NCBI GenBank assembly: GCA_000827265.1
Contig: KN834752.1
Coordinates: 730,029-794,028, forward strand
Source: Collybiopsis luxurians FD-317 M1
Taxonomy: Eukaryota > Basidiomycota > Agaricomycetes > Agaricales > Omphalotaceae
Length of the DNA: 64,000 nucleotides
Direction: 5' to 3'
This document shows, in pieces, positions 32,403 through 44,353 of the stretch. Positions within the stretch are counted from its first letter, which is position 1. Each line of letters opens with the position of its first letter. The notes under the pieces were generated by a model. That model searched no databases and was not told the DNA's origin. It was given only the letters and a program-made list of their open reading frames with translations. The translations under genes and the position numbers were made by a program.

Positions 32403-32409
32403 GTATAAA
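32403..32409 (+). promoter_or_regulatory. TATA box of the DPBB secreted protein gene
   Basis: TATAAAA lies about 105 nt upstream of the ATG at 32512, in an otherwise pyrimidine-rich leader. Confidence 0.5.
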
Positions 32410-32511
32410 AGACCCCTGGCCAAAGACTAACGATCTCCCACCCTTCGCCGGTCGAAGACTCATTCACGGTTTCCTCTCGTTTCATCCAGTACTCAGCCTC
32501 CTCTGGTCAAG

Positions 32512-33276
32512 ATGCTGTTTGTTTCATCGTTCATTGCCTTTCTCGCAGTTTTCCTCCATACGAGCGCTGCCCCCATCCCCGGGCATCTCCGAAATTCCGT
32601 TGAGCGCCGCGAAACCTTCAGCGGTGGATTGTGAGTATTCCTGAAGGCGAAGAAGGATAACGTTATTGATACCTTCAAGTGCGACATACTTCTGGCAGAA
32701 TGGCGTCGCTGGTAAGACTTTCCCCCCCCCGGAAGTTTGAATCATTAACCTTAGTGTTTCTGAAGGTGCTTGCGGGACGGTTAGTCTATCTTACAGGTAG
32801 TTGATATATCTACTGACGGCCATATAGGTACATAGCGATTCCGACATGATATCCGCCATTGATGTAGCTAGATATGGGGATACCGGTACAGAGTCTGAAC
32901 TTTGTGGTAAATACGTCAAGATCACGAACACTAATAACCAGAAGGTTCGCATGAGTTTACAACTTTTGTACCTGTTCTCAATGAGCTACCTCCCGGACAG
33001 ACTGTGACTGTGATGATTGCCGATGCTTGCCCCACCTGCAATAATGACAATTCCATTGACCTATCTTATGGAGCTTTCACGTCGATCGCGACAGAAGCAG
33101 AGGGAATGGTACCTAGTACGTTTTTACCTTATCTTGCTTCGCGCTGGCGACCGCCTGATTATTCGTCCTTGAAAGTCACTTGGGAGTTTGTGGATGATAC
33201 TGGTGATGCCAGTGGTGACACTGACTCCAGCACCAACGGCAATGATAGTGACTATGAAAGTAGTTCGGACAGGTAG
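32512..33276 (+). CDS. Secreted RlpA-like double-psi beta-barrel (expansin-like) protein
   Basis: A small secreted protein with a barwin/expansin-like double-psi beta-barrel, a fold found in fungal cerato-platanin-independent wall-loosening proteins and papain inhibitors. The signal peptide is MLFVSSFIAFLAVFLHTSA. The barrel reads ATYFWQNGVAGACGT (three exons), ISAIDVARYGD, ELCGKYVKITN and then VTVMIADACPTCNN with IDLSYGAF, ending VPITWEFVDD. The conserved aspartate of the DxCP(T)C block is present. After the barrel comes an acidic Ser/Asp tail (DDTGDASGDTDSSTNGNDSD). Five introns; the penultimate exon-exon joins recreate the family's VPI-TWEF end. No carbohydrate-binding module is seen. Probable role at the cell wall or in interaction with other organisms is inference. 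Confidence 0.85.
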
Positions 33277-33554
33277 CGACCGCGACTGCGGAAGTCAGTG
33301 GTAACACTGGGACAATTTTGAATTGTAGATCGAATACAGAAGGCGGATACGCGCAACGCAACAACATCATACACCGGGTACTCTGAGATTATATCTGAGT
33401 TGGCGTGATAGTCTTTTTCTTGTTAAAATTTTCACGTAAGCCGCATAGTGACCTCCGTTCAACCGCATATAGTGCATGGTCATCTTAACCATTGGCTTGA
33501 GACCACTTGGACTTCGGATTGCGGGATGTAAAGAGCTAGAATTTCATTCTACAC

Positions 33555-34828
33555 TCAAGGGAACACTTCATTCATCAGACGCGATAGGTCAAAGTCATCA
33601 TGAACCTCATCTACACTTTCGTCACGCTCCTCGCTCCCATTTTTACCCAAGAGGTTCATGGACTTGCCACGCCAGCGCTGAACTTTGATACGTAGTAGGT
33701 TCTCAATATCGTCCATGTCCGAACATTCGTTCAACAATGAACGGAATTTGTTAAACCATGGCCGGCGAGAACTTGATTAAATGCTGGAGTAAGTCCGAAA
33801 AATGTACCTCGAAATGAACTTACCATTGAAAGTCAATGAAATGTCGTATATGTGTTTGAATAGTTTTGAGAGTCGCGACACCAGGGTATAGACGACAAAT
33901 GTCCAGATATTCGAGAGAAATAGCGACAGGGTCAGGGACATTGCCCGTCGAGAAAATGCTTGAGGTTCAAGACCTGTTCAATTACTAGCGAGCCACGCAA
34001 GAGTCTGGTACGGACCAAGGATTACCAAGTAGCGTCTCTCCAACCATGAGACCGTCGGCACCAGTGTACTCTAAGTTTTTTGAAAGATCATCGAAGCCGC
34101 GGACGTTGCCGTTACTAATGACGGGTACGTTCAATATCTCGCTGTCCTTGAGTCTCTTGACTTCATCAAGGTCGGCGGCTCCTTGTCTACGACGCCGCGA
34201 TGAAACTGTGCGCGCATGGAGTGTAATCCACGATGAACCGGAAGCCTGCAAACGTTCTGCGAGCTCGACAGTTTTAGAAGGTGGTTGACAAAGCCTCATC
34301 TTTGTGGACACAGGAACCGTGAAGGATTGGGACATGGAAGAGACTGCGTTCTCCGGTAAACAGTGTAAATAATGAACAATCGGATGGCATGCAATCACCA
34401 ATGTTTTGCACTACTGGCCAATCCTTTTGCCCGAGCAAATAGGCTCCAAAGTGAGCTTCTTTGGCAATTTCTTGAGGACAGCCCAAGTTTAAATCTACCG
34501 TATAGTTTCCTTAACTCGATTCCGGCGAACTCTCATTTTCGGGCGACGCACCGATTGCATCACAGAGATCCTGAATCTTCCTTCCCCCCTCGACTATCAT
34601 TTGAGCATCGTTCCCGCACAGCTGAATTACTGTAGACACGGTCGAATCAGTATGAGCCTGCAAGTCTCTCCGATGAAATTCGAGGTAATCCTGGTCGTGA
34701 ATCAACTTTTCGGGAAGAAGCATCTGAGTGTATACGGTTGTGGCGCCGTATTTTGAAGTTAGCATACGAAATGGTAAGTCTGACTGATTAACCATGGGAG
34801 CTTCGATGAAAGAGAGATCTATGGGCAT
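33555..34828 (-). CDS. DUS1: tRNA-dihydrouridine synthase, DUS1 type
   Basis: FMN-dependent enzyme that reduces uridine in the tRNA D-loop (Dus1 modifies U16/U17 in yeast). From the minus strand: FIEAPMVNQSDLPFRMLTSK (barrel start; APMV.QS is characteristic of DUS1), VIQLCGNDAQMIVEGG, NLGCPQEIAKEAHFGAYL with the catalytic cysteine in GCP, STKMRLCQPPSKTVELAERL, SSWITLHART, and VISNGNVRGFDDL with GADGLMVGETLLGNPW. Typical DUS1 proteins have GHYGAFL; here it is AHFGAYL, a conservative change. The C-terminal exon 33555-33737 is acidic (ESVDEVHDDFDLSRLMNEVF). The start at 34828 (MPIDLSFIEAPM) is chosen because it just precedes the barrel; a short upstream extension cannot be ruled out. Confidence 0.85.
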
Positions 34829-35192
34829 GGTAAAATCCAAAGCCAAGAGGTGCCGGATAAGGAAAAAAAATCCTCGCAATCGGCTTATTGGTCTGCCAAC
34901 AGGAATCTGAAGATTTGCATTGAAACCCGATAATCATCGCGGAGGCTAGAAGGCTCCGTTCATACGAGAAAAGAGGTAAATTGACAGGGAATAACAAGAA
35001 CATCACCAAAGCTCCACTAATCCTCGAAGTACCGTATAGCCTCACAGGCTAATTGCCTTCAAACTGAGATCGCTTGAACTCAAATATTCGACATATTTCA
35101 CATCACAACACAGCAGCTATTCGGGGCGGTCAAAACAATTGTAAGTCAGATAGATAAATCGCGTTGCACTCAGGTAAGTAGCTGTATCTTGA
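34829..35192. other. Divergent intergenic region between DUS1 and DUF6593 genes
   Basis: No gene is supported. A minus-strand frame reads on to 35045 but gives no family signal. The region serves as the upstream region of both divergent genes. Confidence 0.45.
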
Positions 35193-35826
35193 ATGGCCGA
35201 CTTCTACTTTAAAGACAGTAACCTAACAGACACCGCTATCCTTCGACGCAGCGATAATCTCATTGGCTGGACGATAGAGACTCCTGCGCGTTGGTTCCAC
35301 ACTGAGAGGACTACGATCAAAGGACCTGACCGGGAACCCATTGGCTTCATAGAGCTTCATGATTTTCACAGTAATGTCGTGGAAATACGAGGTCAAAGTT
35401 TCCTTCCACATCGCGCAAAGGAGACAAGTATTATTAGGTAGGTCAATTTGCCTTAGTCCCTTTGTCGATTTTACTCACGAATAACAAAAGCAATTCAAAG
35501 GAATTTCAGGCTTCGGATGGACAGACATATAAATGGAAAGTACGTAAGGGAGTATGGGAGGTTTGTTCAACATCTTCGCTCTATCTTTAGTGGTGCTTGC
35601 ATATTCAGTCCATCCTTCACAGTTGCTCACCCAAGATGGAACACGTACCCCGGTTGCCCGGCTCGAAAAAAATGGCAATATCTCTGTGTACCCCCAGGCG
35701 ATGCACATACTGGATGAAGTGATCGTTACGCTAGTGTACATGCGACAGCTCAAAAAGAAGAATGACCAGCTTGTAGTCGATAATGCTGTGAACGCCGTTG
35801 TTCCAGCAGTGATTGCGGCTGCATAA
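35193..35826 (+). CDS. DUF6593 domain protein
   Basis: A small cytosolic protein of the DUF6593 family, common in Agaricomycetes and of unknown function; the fold resembles tubby/lipocalin-like beta sheets. Three exons: MADFYFKDSNLTDTAILRRS with WTIETPARWFHTERTTI; then SKEFQASDGQTYKWKV; then DGTRTPVARLEKNGNISVYP with LDEVIVTLVYMRQLKKKN. The ASDGQ.YKWK block and the final D.IV.T.VY..... helix are the family's most recognisable parts. The C terminus is Ala/Val-rich (NAVNAVVPAVIAAA). Length, about 175 residues, is normal. No signal peptide or membrane segment. Confidence 0.82.
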
Positions 35827-36347
35827 CGCCAGATTTTCAAGGTGAATTTGTAACCCCATTATCGTTCCAGAGATATCCAAGGATTAAAATAAGTACTGAC
35901 TTTCCTCCCTCGTAGGAAATGGGCAGGACGAGGATAATCTATTCTCCCGAAAACTGAAAGGGAGGAGGCATCTCACGCACGCGTTCGGGTGTATTTCCTT
36001 GAGTTCTTGACGCATTCTCCCGTCCTACCTGCTACAAACATGGTGGACAACTTCCCAGTCTTCCAGAGTGTTACTCCAACCCCTTTCAAACGTTTGCCTG
36101 TGCTTGTATATCTTTCGTTCAATGTTTCTATGCCGTTGATTATTCTCGTCCGTATCATATGGTCGGCGATCCAATGCATGATTCTTGTGGTTATTTTGGT
36201 TTTTTTCGCCCACGTTCTCAGTATAGTTCAGGGACAAGCGATTTAACATTTGCAGAGCCTGAGATTTCGTCACTAGTTTCAGACAATATAAATCGATGAA
36301 CCCTCGCACAAATTCACAACCAATCTATATCTATCTCCAGAAAGATC
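35827..36347. other. Intergenic upstream of the sphingomyelinase-like gene
   Basis: No gene is supported. A TATAAAT lies near 36286-36292, about 55-60 nt before the ATG of the next gene. An 85-codon hydrophobic frame in this stretch has no family signal. Confidence 0.45.
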
Positions 36348-39201
36348 ATGCATTCCAAGCTGCTTAGCTTACTCTGGAGCTTGACGGTAGTACTGTCGCT
36401 CTTCTCAACTGCTGTGATTGCACAAAATAGCTCTGAGATTCTGGAAGCCCTCGAAAGCATCGTCGACTGCGCGACATGCCTTGCAGCATTAGTGCCTCTT
36501 CAAGCTCTTGCTCATCTCGGGAACGATCCGTTTTCAGACGCCCTGATCGCTGTTTGTGACGCTGCCCAAGTAAGCCATTAGGCGACACATCTACGCAAGT
36601 TAAAATTCTAACTACGTTTTCTCAGGCGGAAGATCCCGATGTCTGCAGTGGTCTGATGACGAGGTTAGGTCCAATCATCGCTCATGATCTTCGAAGTATC
36701 AGTGTTACTGGCCAAGCGGCCAGCCGTCTCTGCGACGCTCTTTTTGCGGTTTGCGCATCAAAGACACCGAATGCATTTACAGTCCCTCTTCCATCCCCGG
36801 CTGTACCTATTTCCCCGCCCACTACACCTACTGCGCGAGGAACTCCATTTCAGGTCGTACATATATCAGATGTACATATCGACAGGGAGTATACGGTTGG
36901 TAAAACCTTTGTTCAACCTGCAGCCGGAATTGACGACATGTAGGTCGGCGCTGAAGCGAACTGTACAAAAGTATGCACACCGCTGAACTTACTACCGGCT
37001 GTCTGTAGAACTTACCTTGCTGTATAGAACATTTGTTGCAGAAATTTTGCAGATGAGGCAGGCGACCCTATAACTGATCCTGCTCAGCCTTTTGGGAATT
37101 CAAAATGTGATTCACCTCCAGATTTGGCAGACTCGATGCTTGAAGCTGTGAACAGCTTTAATGCTAAATTTGTGATATTTACTGGCGATGTCGTAGAGGG
37201 TGATGTTGTTCCCTCGTGTTCCTATGATAGCTTCATATTTACTTTCCATACCGCAGGCGCTACCTGGTTGACCACTCAAGAGCAAGTTGCTCTTCCTGTT
37301 TCTTTACGATCGCTTGACAGATTTTCACAGCGAAGTAACCGCAGATCTTGAGGATTTCAACGCCCAGCTGCTATCGAAGGTAACGGCCCCGATATTTCCT
37401 TCAATTGGTATGAATCCTATTCTATTAATTGTGTAAATTTCCAACACAACTAATCTTCTCGCATAGGGAACCAGTAAGTGATCCATCCCTGAGAAATAAA
37501 ATGACGATCGACTTTGCTTTTCAAGTGACTCGACGCCAGTCAACTCGTTCCCTCGAAATACAACTGATACTACGTTAGACGTTCAATGGGTCTTTGGCAA
37601 GATTGCTCTATGATTTGAACTTATGACATCATTTTAATTTTTGCGTTTTAAAGATACGCAGAGTGCTGGCTGGGAGGTACTTAAATTTCTATCCGCTCGA
37701 TTGAAAGTGTGCTTCTCTGGCTAATTGTTGCGTTTGAAAGCAATGGATTGGAAGCGCTGCCAGCCAACAAGTTGACCATATTTCGGGCAGCTATGCAGCC
37801 TCTGTGCCTGATATGAATTTGATGTATGCGACATTTTGAATCTGAAGTGAAAAAACTAACGCCGTCTTCCGATAGTATCCTCTCCGTGAATACTCAATAC
37901 TGGTATAAACAAAAGTAGGTGCCGCTTACGAGTTCCCTCGAACATTGGCCTAAGATATTTTGACAGTCTTTGGTTGTATGATAGTGACACCTTCCAGTAC
38001 GCCATCTCTGCAAGCTTCTTCCCCACGACTCATATATGATGGTAGACCTGACCCGAATGGGATACTTTCTTTCATGGTTGAACAGCTTCAGGCTGCAGAG
38101 ACGGCTGGAAAGAAGGTCTGGGTTATCGGACACATTCCATTAGGAAAGGACGATACATCCGTGGATCCGGTGAATGAATATCTCTACTCCATGAAATCAA
38201 GAAGGACTGATCACCGGGGCATGTAGTCGAACTACTACGACCAGATTCTACAACGCTACAAAGACACTATAGTTGGGCACTTCTTCGGGCATAGTCATAA
38301 GGTAAGTTGACTCAAGAGTCAGTTTCGAATTCCTGAACATCGGCGCACCTTCGCAGGACCAATTTGAGATTGCATACTCAGACTACAGCCAACAAACGGC
38401 CGCAAATGCGGTTGGCGTTTGTCTCATCGTGTGTGCTTTTCATTATGCCATTTTAAATCATGTTTATCATATATTCTTCTAGTGTCCTGCCCTCACTCCA
38501 ACCAGTAAGTTATATGACCCAGGCGTGTTATGATTTTGACATATCTGCAGGTGGTAATCCCGCGTTCAAGGTATATGATGTGGACCCTGATACCTTTGGA
38601 ATTATGAATGTTCGGGTCATATTTGGTTAGTATTTGGATGGATCCAGGACTCTGAACCTAGTTTCACCAGAATGCTGCTCTTGTAGCGAATATCACCGAT
38701 CCTACCTTTCAGGAAGAACGTGTGTCCTTGTCTTCCCCCGTCTGCTTCTTCGTATCCGACTGAATACTCCACAGCTACCTGGGGTGTTTACTATGATGCC
38801 CGAGAAGTATACGGTCCCCTTGTCGGACTTCCCTCGACCTCAGAGCTCACTCCTGCATTTTGGCACAACCTTACGGAAGTTTTCATGGCTAATGAAACTG
38901 CCTTCCAGCTATTCAACACTTTCATTAGTCGAGGGGGAGACGTTGTCCCGTGTGATGATGCCGATGGCTGCAGAAATACCACCATCTGTGATATGAGAGC
39001 CTTCCGTTCTCAGAATAACTGTGTAAGCATTTCCGATAGTCGACCTAATGCTCCACCAACGTTGGCTTGCTTTTATAGGACGTCGACGACGCTTCATTTG
39101 CGCTCAGGAAGCGAAGCGCTGGAAGGAGTGAAGCATCGGAATGCGAGGGGGTGAGAATGAGGGATATTTTTGAAGCTATCCAACGTAAACGGAGGGAGTA
39201 A
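36348..39201 (+). CDS. Secreted acid-sphingomyelinase-like phosphodiesterase
   Basis: A metallophosphoesterase of the acid sphingomyelinase type with an N-terminal saposin B domain; it should cleave phosphodiesters such as sphingomyelin or phosphorylated metabolites outside the cell. The signal peptide is LLSLLWSLTVVLSLFSTAVI. The saposin region has paired cysteines (VDCATCLAAL, AVCDAAQ, DVCSGLM, RLCDALFAVC). Metal motifs run in order: VVHISDVHID (DxH), KFVIFTGDVVEGD (GD), IGNHDSTP (GNHD), VWVIGHIPLG (GH) and VGHFFGHSHKDQFE (GHSH). The GNHD motif is assembled across a 7-nt exon at 37467-37473. The C terminus carries CRNTTICDMRAF and CDVDDASF. About a dozen introns. All metal ligands are present, so activity is likely. 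Confidence 0.88.
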
Positions 39202-40029
39202 GACTACCCATACCTTCTGAGTCGGATGTACAATTTTGACAGATAAGAATTCTTTCCACGTTTGACGACTACTCAGAACTGAACTTACTACGTCTCCTGA
39301 TTCAATATCGCTCTGAGACTCGAGGTATATTCATACTTCTGTCGAGGAAAGACGTCTTCTTTCTCTGTATCGATTCGGCGATATTCTGTTTCTGCGCCAT
39401 TCGTACAAAGATAACCGGCTAATCTTTTAGCTGGTCTAATTTTCGTATATCGACTTTCCTCTTCAAGCTTGACCGTGCCATGGAGGACGCGCCTGGAGAT
39501 CACGTGGTTGGCGCATGTAATATGATCAGGCGCGTACGTAGTGTTAGATAAGATAGGCGGATACGGCTAAGGGAGAAGATGTGATATCTGAGGAAAGGAT
39601 TAAGTCTAATCTTAGCTTCCGAGGGTTTTGGCTGGAGCTTGGCTCCGCGCGATTCGATTTTACCAAGCCTGGAACGGACGGTGATGAACCGAACGCTGAG
39701 AATAGGTGTGAGTGGGTGGGAGACGATTAGAGACGCGGTATACGCAAGGTGCTCGCTGCTCAGTGCGGCGGTGGGAGATTGGGAAAGAGATCGGTGAGGG
39801 CGCCTAATCGGGCGCCTAGATAATTCCCACCGCCGTCTCTTATCTTATCCTCTGTCAAGGGCTCTTCCCTTGACTCGGAACTGCTAGTACTAGTAGGTAC
39901 TATAGATTAAAGCGGCGAGAATGAGGACTGTATATACATAATATGGGCAAGACTACAGTACTGTAACAGATTGTTGGGCTTGCCAAGGTAAGGAGCAGAA
40001 AGTGGTAAGCGCCTATGTATTTATGTCTC
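39202..40029. repeat. Intergenic with inverted repeats, possible element remnant
   Basis: No gene is seen. The right half is rich in small inverted repeats: 11-bp arms at 39766-39776 and 39825-39835, GGGCGCCT repeated at 39798-39805 and 39810-39817, and an 8-bp stem with 5-nt loop at 39854-39874. A mobile-element remnant is possible but unproven. Confidence 0.4.
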
Positions 40030-41318
40030 TCAACCATGAGCCAGGGTCGCAGCATGTTGTTCGACCAATTTATACCATGCACCCGTAGCCGGTATTCTCT
40101 TCATCCGCATCGCGCTCGGCGGGTCTCGACTCAAAACCTTTTCCTTCCAATTCTTAAATTCCTCGGGATCATTCGACAAGTCCCTCGCGTCGTTTTGCAT
40201 GATAATAAGGCATTGAGCCAAAGCTTCGTCATCCATCAAGTCATCTCGGGATAGTGCTCGGGCGAGGGTATCCAATGCTTTGTCAAATTGTCCCAATCCT
40301 TGATAAGCTCGAGCCAGGCGAATGTAGCTATCCAGGCCCAGGTCCCATCAGTCGGCGAAAAAAAAGGAGCACGAACAAGGGGAAGGGGAAACTCACGACT
40401 TGCTGTATGATGGATCACTCTTCTCAGCCTTCTCCGCGTCTTCCACGCATCGTCTCAGATTCTTAAAGCTACCGGGTAAAAGCCAGAGAGCAGCTCGATT
40501 CGCGTAACATTCGGCCAAGAGTCTCCTAGCTACCGCCACATCCTTTTCTTCCAAATTTTCCTCTAAAAGGTCTTTCACACAGTTTCCAGCCGCGTAGAAC
40601 GCGTCTGCGGCTTTCATATAGTCATTTTCTTGGTACGCCGCATTCCCATCGCTCTTCAACGCTCGAGCGCGTTCCATCTCCCCGTTAAATAACGTTTTGA
40701 GTTTAGCCAACTCTTCGCTGGAACGAGTTTCTTCCGGACCATGAAATTTCCAAGTAAAAGTAGAAGGAAAATTGTGGAAAAAGTAGCTTAAATCGCGATG
40801 AAAACCCTGAAGTTCAGATGGGAGAATTATTTCGTTGGGTATGCAAGATGTGTGAGGAGCAGAGGGGTGCGTGATGCATCTTTGTAGAAAGCTGGCAGCT
40901 TCATCAGGAACTTCTGATAACATATCGCTGAATGATCTGGAACGTACGTGATGAGTTTGTCCGGCGTGAGCTCGCCCGCTATTGAGTGGGCTAATCGAAG
41001 TAGAGGTACTCCATCTTTGCTCGTGTAGCAAAAGAGCGCATACATAGGATAGGAACTACCGGGAATTTGCATTGCAGGATTGCTGGTCAAAAATTGACCG
41101 TTCACGTTGAATTGACCATCGTATCTGGTTTGAATTACCCAGCGCGAGCCAGGGACAATTGAAGAGCTCAGAGAGCGGATGAGAGTTTCCATCGTGCCCT
41201 CAGAACCAGGAGGTCTGGTACAAGTAAATGAAAAGCTAAAGTCATCTTCTGACATGTCAGGATACAGTAAGATCCGACCTAGGGGCATACAAATTGGTTG
41301 AAGTTGAAGCAGACACAT
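40030..41318 (-). CDS. TPR repeat protein, function unknown
   Basis: A tetratricopeptide-repeat protein. The N-terminal part reads ILLYPDMSEDDFSFSFTCTR, RSLSSSIVPGSRWVIQTRYD and GQFLTSNPAMQIPGSSYPMY; I recognise it as a conserved region in mushroom proteins but know no function. The TPR part follows: ALKSDGNAAYQENDYMKAAD, YANRAALWLL, and after an intron IRLARAYQGLGQFDKALDTL. The protein ends VEQHAATLAHG. Clamp-type TPRs of this kind often bind Hsp70/Hsp90 tails, but no partner can be read here. The 5' end is unresolved: 41318 is the first methionine of the open frame, and an extra upstream exon (possibly starting MAALNLPIPN near 41440) could be joined. Confidence 0.7.
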
Positions 41319-41792
41319 ATGGTGATCGAGACGCGTTCGAGTGCTGGAAAGAACTTTGAGACGCGTAATTTCAGATCTGGTTAATGCTCACGTTGGGAAT
41401 TGGCAGATTCAAGGCAGCCATACCAGAGGCAAAAGGATAGCTCTGCATCAGGCAAGAGGATTTCAGATCGCGAGAAAAGGTGTTCAGGTTGAAGCTGAAG
41501 CGCTGAAGTTCGCCTTCTCACACTTGTAGCCGGCACGCGCGGCAACTGCCTAACCCAACTAGAGCCCAAATAAAGCTTTCAAATACAATTTTTTAAGGTA
41601 AACACTACAAGCTACACAGATGTTGAACGATGATTACTGTACATGTATTGGATATTGGATATTGAATATTGGATATCGAGTCGTAAAAGTCCATAAGATT
41701 CGTCAGACCGGTATGAAGTGGACAATGCTGTGGATTAACGGGCGGTAACACTTGAAGGTGGACGTACTGTGGAGATTCCACATATTGACCGT
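41319..41792. other. Intergenic; short (TATTGGA)n-like repeat
   Basis: Contains possible 5' sequence of the TPR gene at the left and a degenerate TATTGGA repeat at about 41645-41680 (four units). Otherwise nothing is seen. Confidence 0.45.
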
Positions 41793-44353
41793 CTAGAGTA
41801 CACGCCTCTTGACAATGAGTCTCTTCTCAGATGAAACCTTGTTTTCGAATGCATTCGATGAGTTGCATGATGCATCTTTGGCTTCCGAAGGGATTTGGAA
41901 ATCAAATTGCGAAAGTAGGCAAACAAGTATCGCCTGCAGTTCAATAACCCTGAATGTGCAAGAAAGCCGCGTCAGTTCAGATTGACATGTAGCAGTGAGT
42001 GAACGCATCCTTACGCAAAGCGCCACCTGAAGCAACGTTTGTTCAGCGAATCATAGTCAGAGAAATATGGAGAGTACATACCCGATGCATGCACGGACAC
42101 CGGAACCTGAAGATATCTTCTATTCAGAAAAACGGATCGGAAGAATTCAGATGCAAATCTTACCAAACGACATCCTGAAAGCGGCGAGGTTAAACTTGGC
42201 TGATGCATAGATAACAGGATACTTACAAGTTTCCAAACACTCCGAGCGCAGAACAACACTCCTTGGACTCCACCATATGACGAGAGGGATTCCACGTATC
42301 AGAATCGTGTCCCCATATGCTCGGTGACCTACCGACCGGTGCATGTAAGCATCCTGCATCATTTTCCACAGAGAATGTACGAACCTGTTGTAAGCTCCAA
42401 TGGCGATCTGGATCCGTTGCCCCTTCATAACGGGTATCTTTTTCAGCATTTCTCCGGAAGTCGATGCCACTGGGTGAGCCAGTGGAACGACGTCATCCAA
42501 ATCGGCCTCTCGGGTGATAAAGTCAGCTGCAGGATGGAGTCGTAGTGCTTCCTGAACACAATGCAAACACGTTAGTCAATTTTCACGAGCCGTATATCGG
42601 CTCGCTACTTACTTTGATGCATGCATTCAAGTACGGCATAGATTCATAGTCGTTCAATGTAAACATCGTGGCGTGGCCTCTCTTTGTCCGGATGGCGTCG
42701 ATCTCTGTCCATAAGGTTTGTTGATCTTTAGGGTGGCGAGAGAGTTCATGCAAGATCCATGTCAATGTCGAAGCGGTAGCTTGATATCCAGCAAGGAGCA
42801 TTGTGCTGTCAGAGAAATTAAATTAGTCTGCTTGGCTTTTTTTGGAACATAGCCTTACGATATCTGCGACAGCACTTCATCGTCATCTACCAGGAGCTCT
42901 CTATTGGGATTCTGCGCTGCCTTCAGTCGCACTAATCATGTCATCAGAAGGGTCCAAGGTCTGGTTCCGAATCGCACTTACGGAGCATATTCAACATATC
43001 CTTTTTTCCCTCAGTCTGCTTGAGATAACTCTGCCTCTGAGAGTCTCGTAGTGATTTTTCAGAGGTGATACCTAGGGTCAGGCCATTGTTGCGTAAAACG
43101 TCCCTTGCGGTGCTTTTAGCTGTATCTTCATAGACTCTACTCCAGACTTCCTCCTCGGGAATGTAAACATTTTTGAAGAGTCTGACCATCGGGCGGGGTA
43201 AAATCCGTTTCATACCCCTGACCATAATAGTAGCTTTCGATGGACGGGAGGGATCGGCGCTGTGAATTCAAGTAGGTGAGTTCTGCAGAGCCTCGGTGAT
43301 TGTGAAGACGTGGAACCTACGAGATTTTCTGCAAAGAGTTGCGAAGCATCGAAGACTTGTCATCGAGTGATTTGAAATCAAAGTCGAAAGAACCTTGAGA
43401 TGGGAAAAAAAGGGTTAATTTCATGGACTGTACGTCAAGTCGTGAAGGGAAATTTACTTTCGCCGAGGATATCCAACACGACCTTTGATGACCATGCAGA
43501 GACATCAATGGCCTGAGAATTAGCTACTCCTTCCTGCCATCGAAGAGCAAGCTACCGATAGGCATCGGTCAGTTGAAGATTAATGATGCATTGTTCCAAG
43601 TCGCCGGCAACCTGCCCCCATGATGCGTATTACGATGCGCGTTTCACATGGGAAGTTCGGCCGCGATTTGGAACGCGAAATGAAGGGGAAAGCTCACCTT
43701 ATTGGCGTACATCTGGAACATTGGTAGAAAGTTCTCTAATTGAGATTCGGAGAAGACGTGACTAAGAGCCTTTTTGTGGCGTTGGTGCATTGCTAGTTCT
43801 CCTATCAGGACAGTATGAGATTTCTCGTGGCAAGCTGCATGGAGTTGGATAGATGATCAATCACCTTGAACCCAACTGAGACCTCTTCCACAGCGCTGTT
43901 CGATCAGCTTCTGTTCCTCTTGGGTCTTTGGGTAACGATATCGTCCGGTGTTGAGAATGTGGTACAAGGCTTCTTCATCTGATACCATCAAGACTTGTTG
44001 CTAGTATCAGAAAAAGATGGTCAGCGTGTTAAGCAGGATTCCCACTACGCGACGGTCGATGGACGAGTGCGGGTTTAGGCACGTACCCCGCAAGAACCGA
44101 CAGTGCGGAAGACTGAGCCATAGTGGCGGGACCATGAAATGGCTCGATGTGGATGTTGAGCAAGCTCATATTCGTGACCTGTGAATGACATTAGACGCGA
44201 AGTGTGAATTGGCGATAAGACCATGCCTAGAAGCCACCGCGAGGAAGGTGGACCATGAAGGAATTTGATAGATTTACGACGATGGAATAGAGAGGATAAT
44301 AGATAGACGATAGCTATTGCTAGTGGGAGGGAGATTATTGGGGAAAGTGACAT
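41793..44353 (-). CDS. Cytochrome P450
   Basis: A microsomal fungal P450 monooxygenase. N-terminal anchor MSLSPIISLPLAIAIVYLLS is followed by the proline-rich hinge LHGPPSSRWLLG. The I-helix oxygen-activation motif reads AGYQATASTLTW; the K-helix ExxR is EALRLHP (KEALRLHPAADFITREA); and the heme-binding loop, assembled across an intron, is SGVRACIGWRFA with the cysteine ligand. Other blocks are YRYPKTQEEQKLIEQRCGRG and GMKRILPRPMVRLF. The last exon gives VIELQAILVCLLSQFDFQ and a stop at 41793. Around 14 introns. All signature residues are intact. A TATATAA sequence lies about 40 nt upstream. The substrate is unknown; no terpene or polyketide genes are adjacent. Confidence 0.9.

Noticed and set aside
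33600..33695. Short plus-strand frame with a signal-peptide-like start (MNLIYTFVTLLAPIF)
   Set aside because: It is antisense to the C-terminal exon of the DUS1 gene, stops after 31 codons and no further cysteine-rich exon follows.
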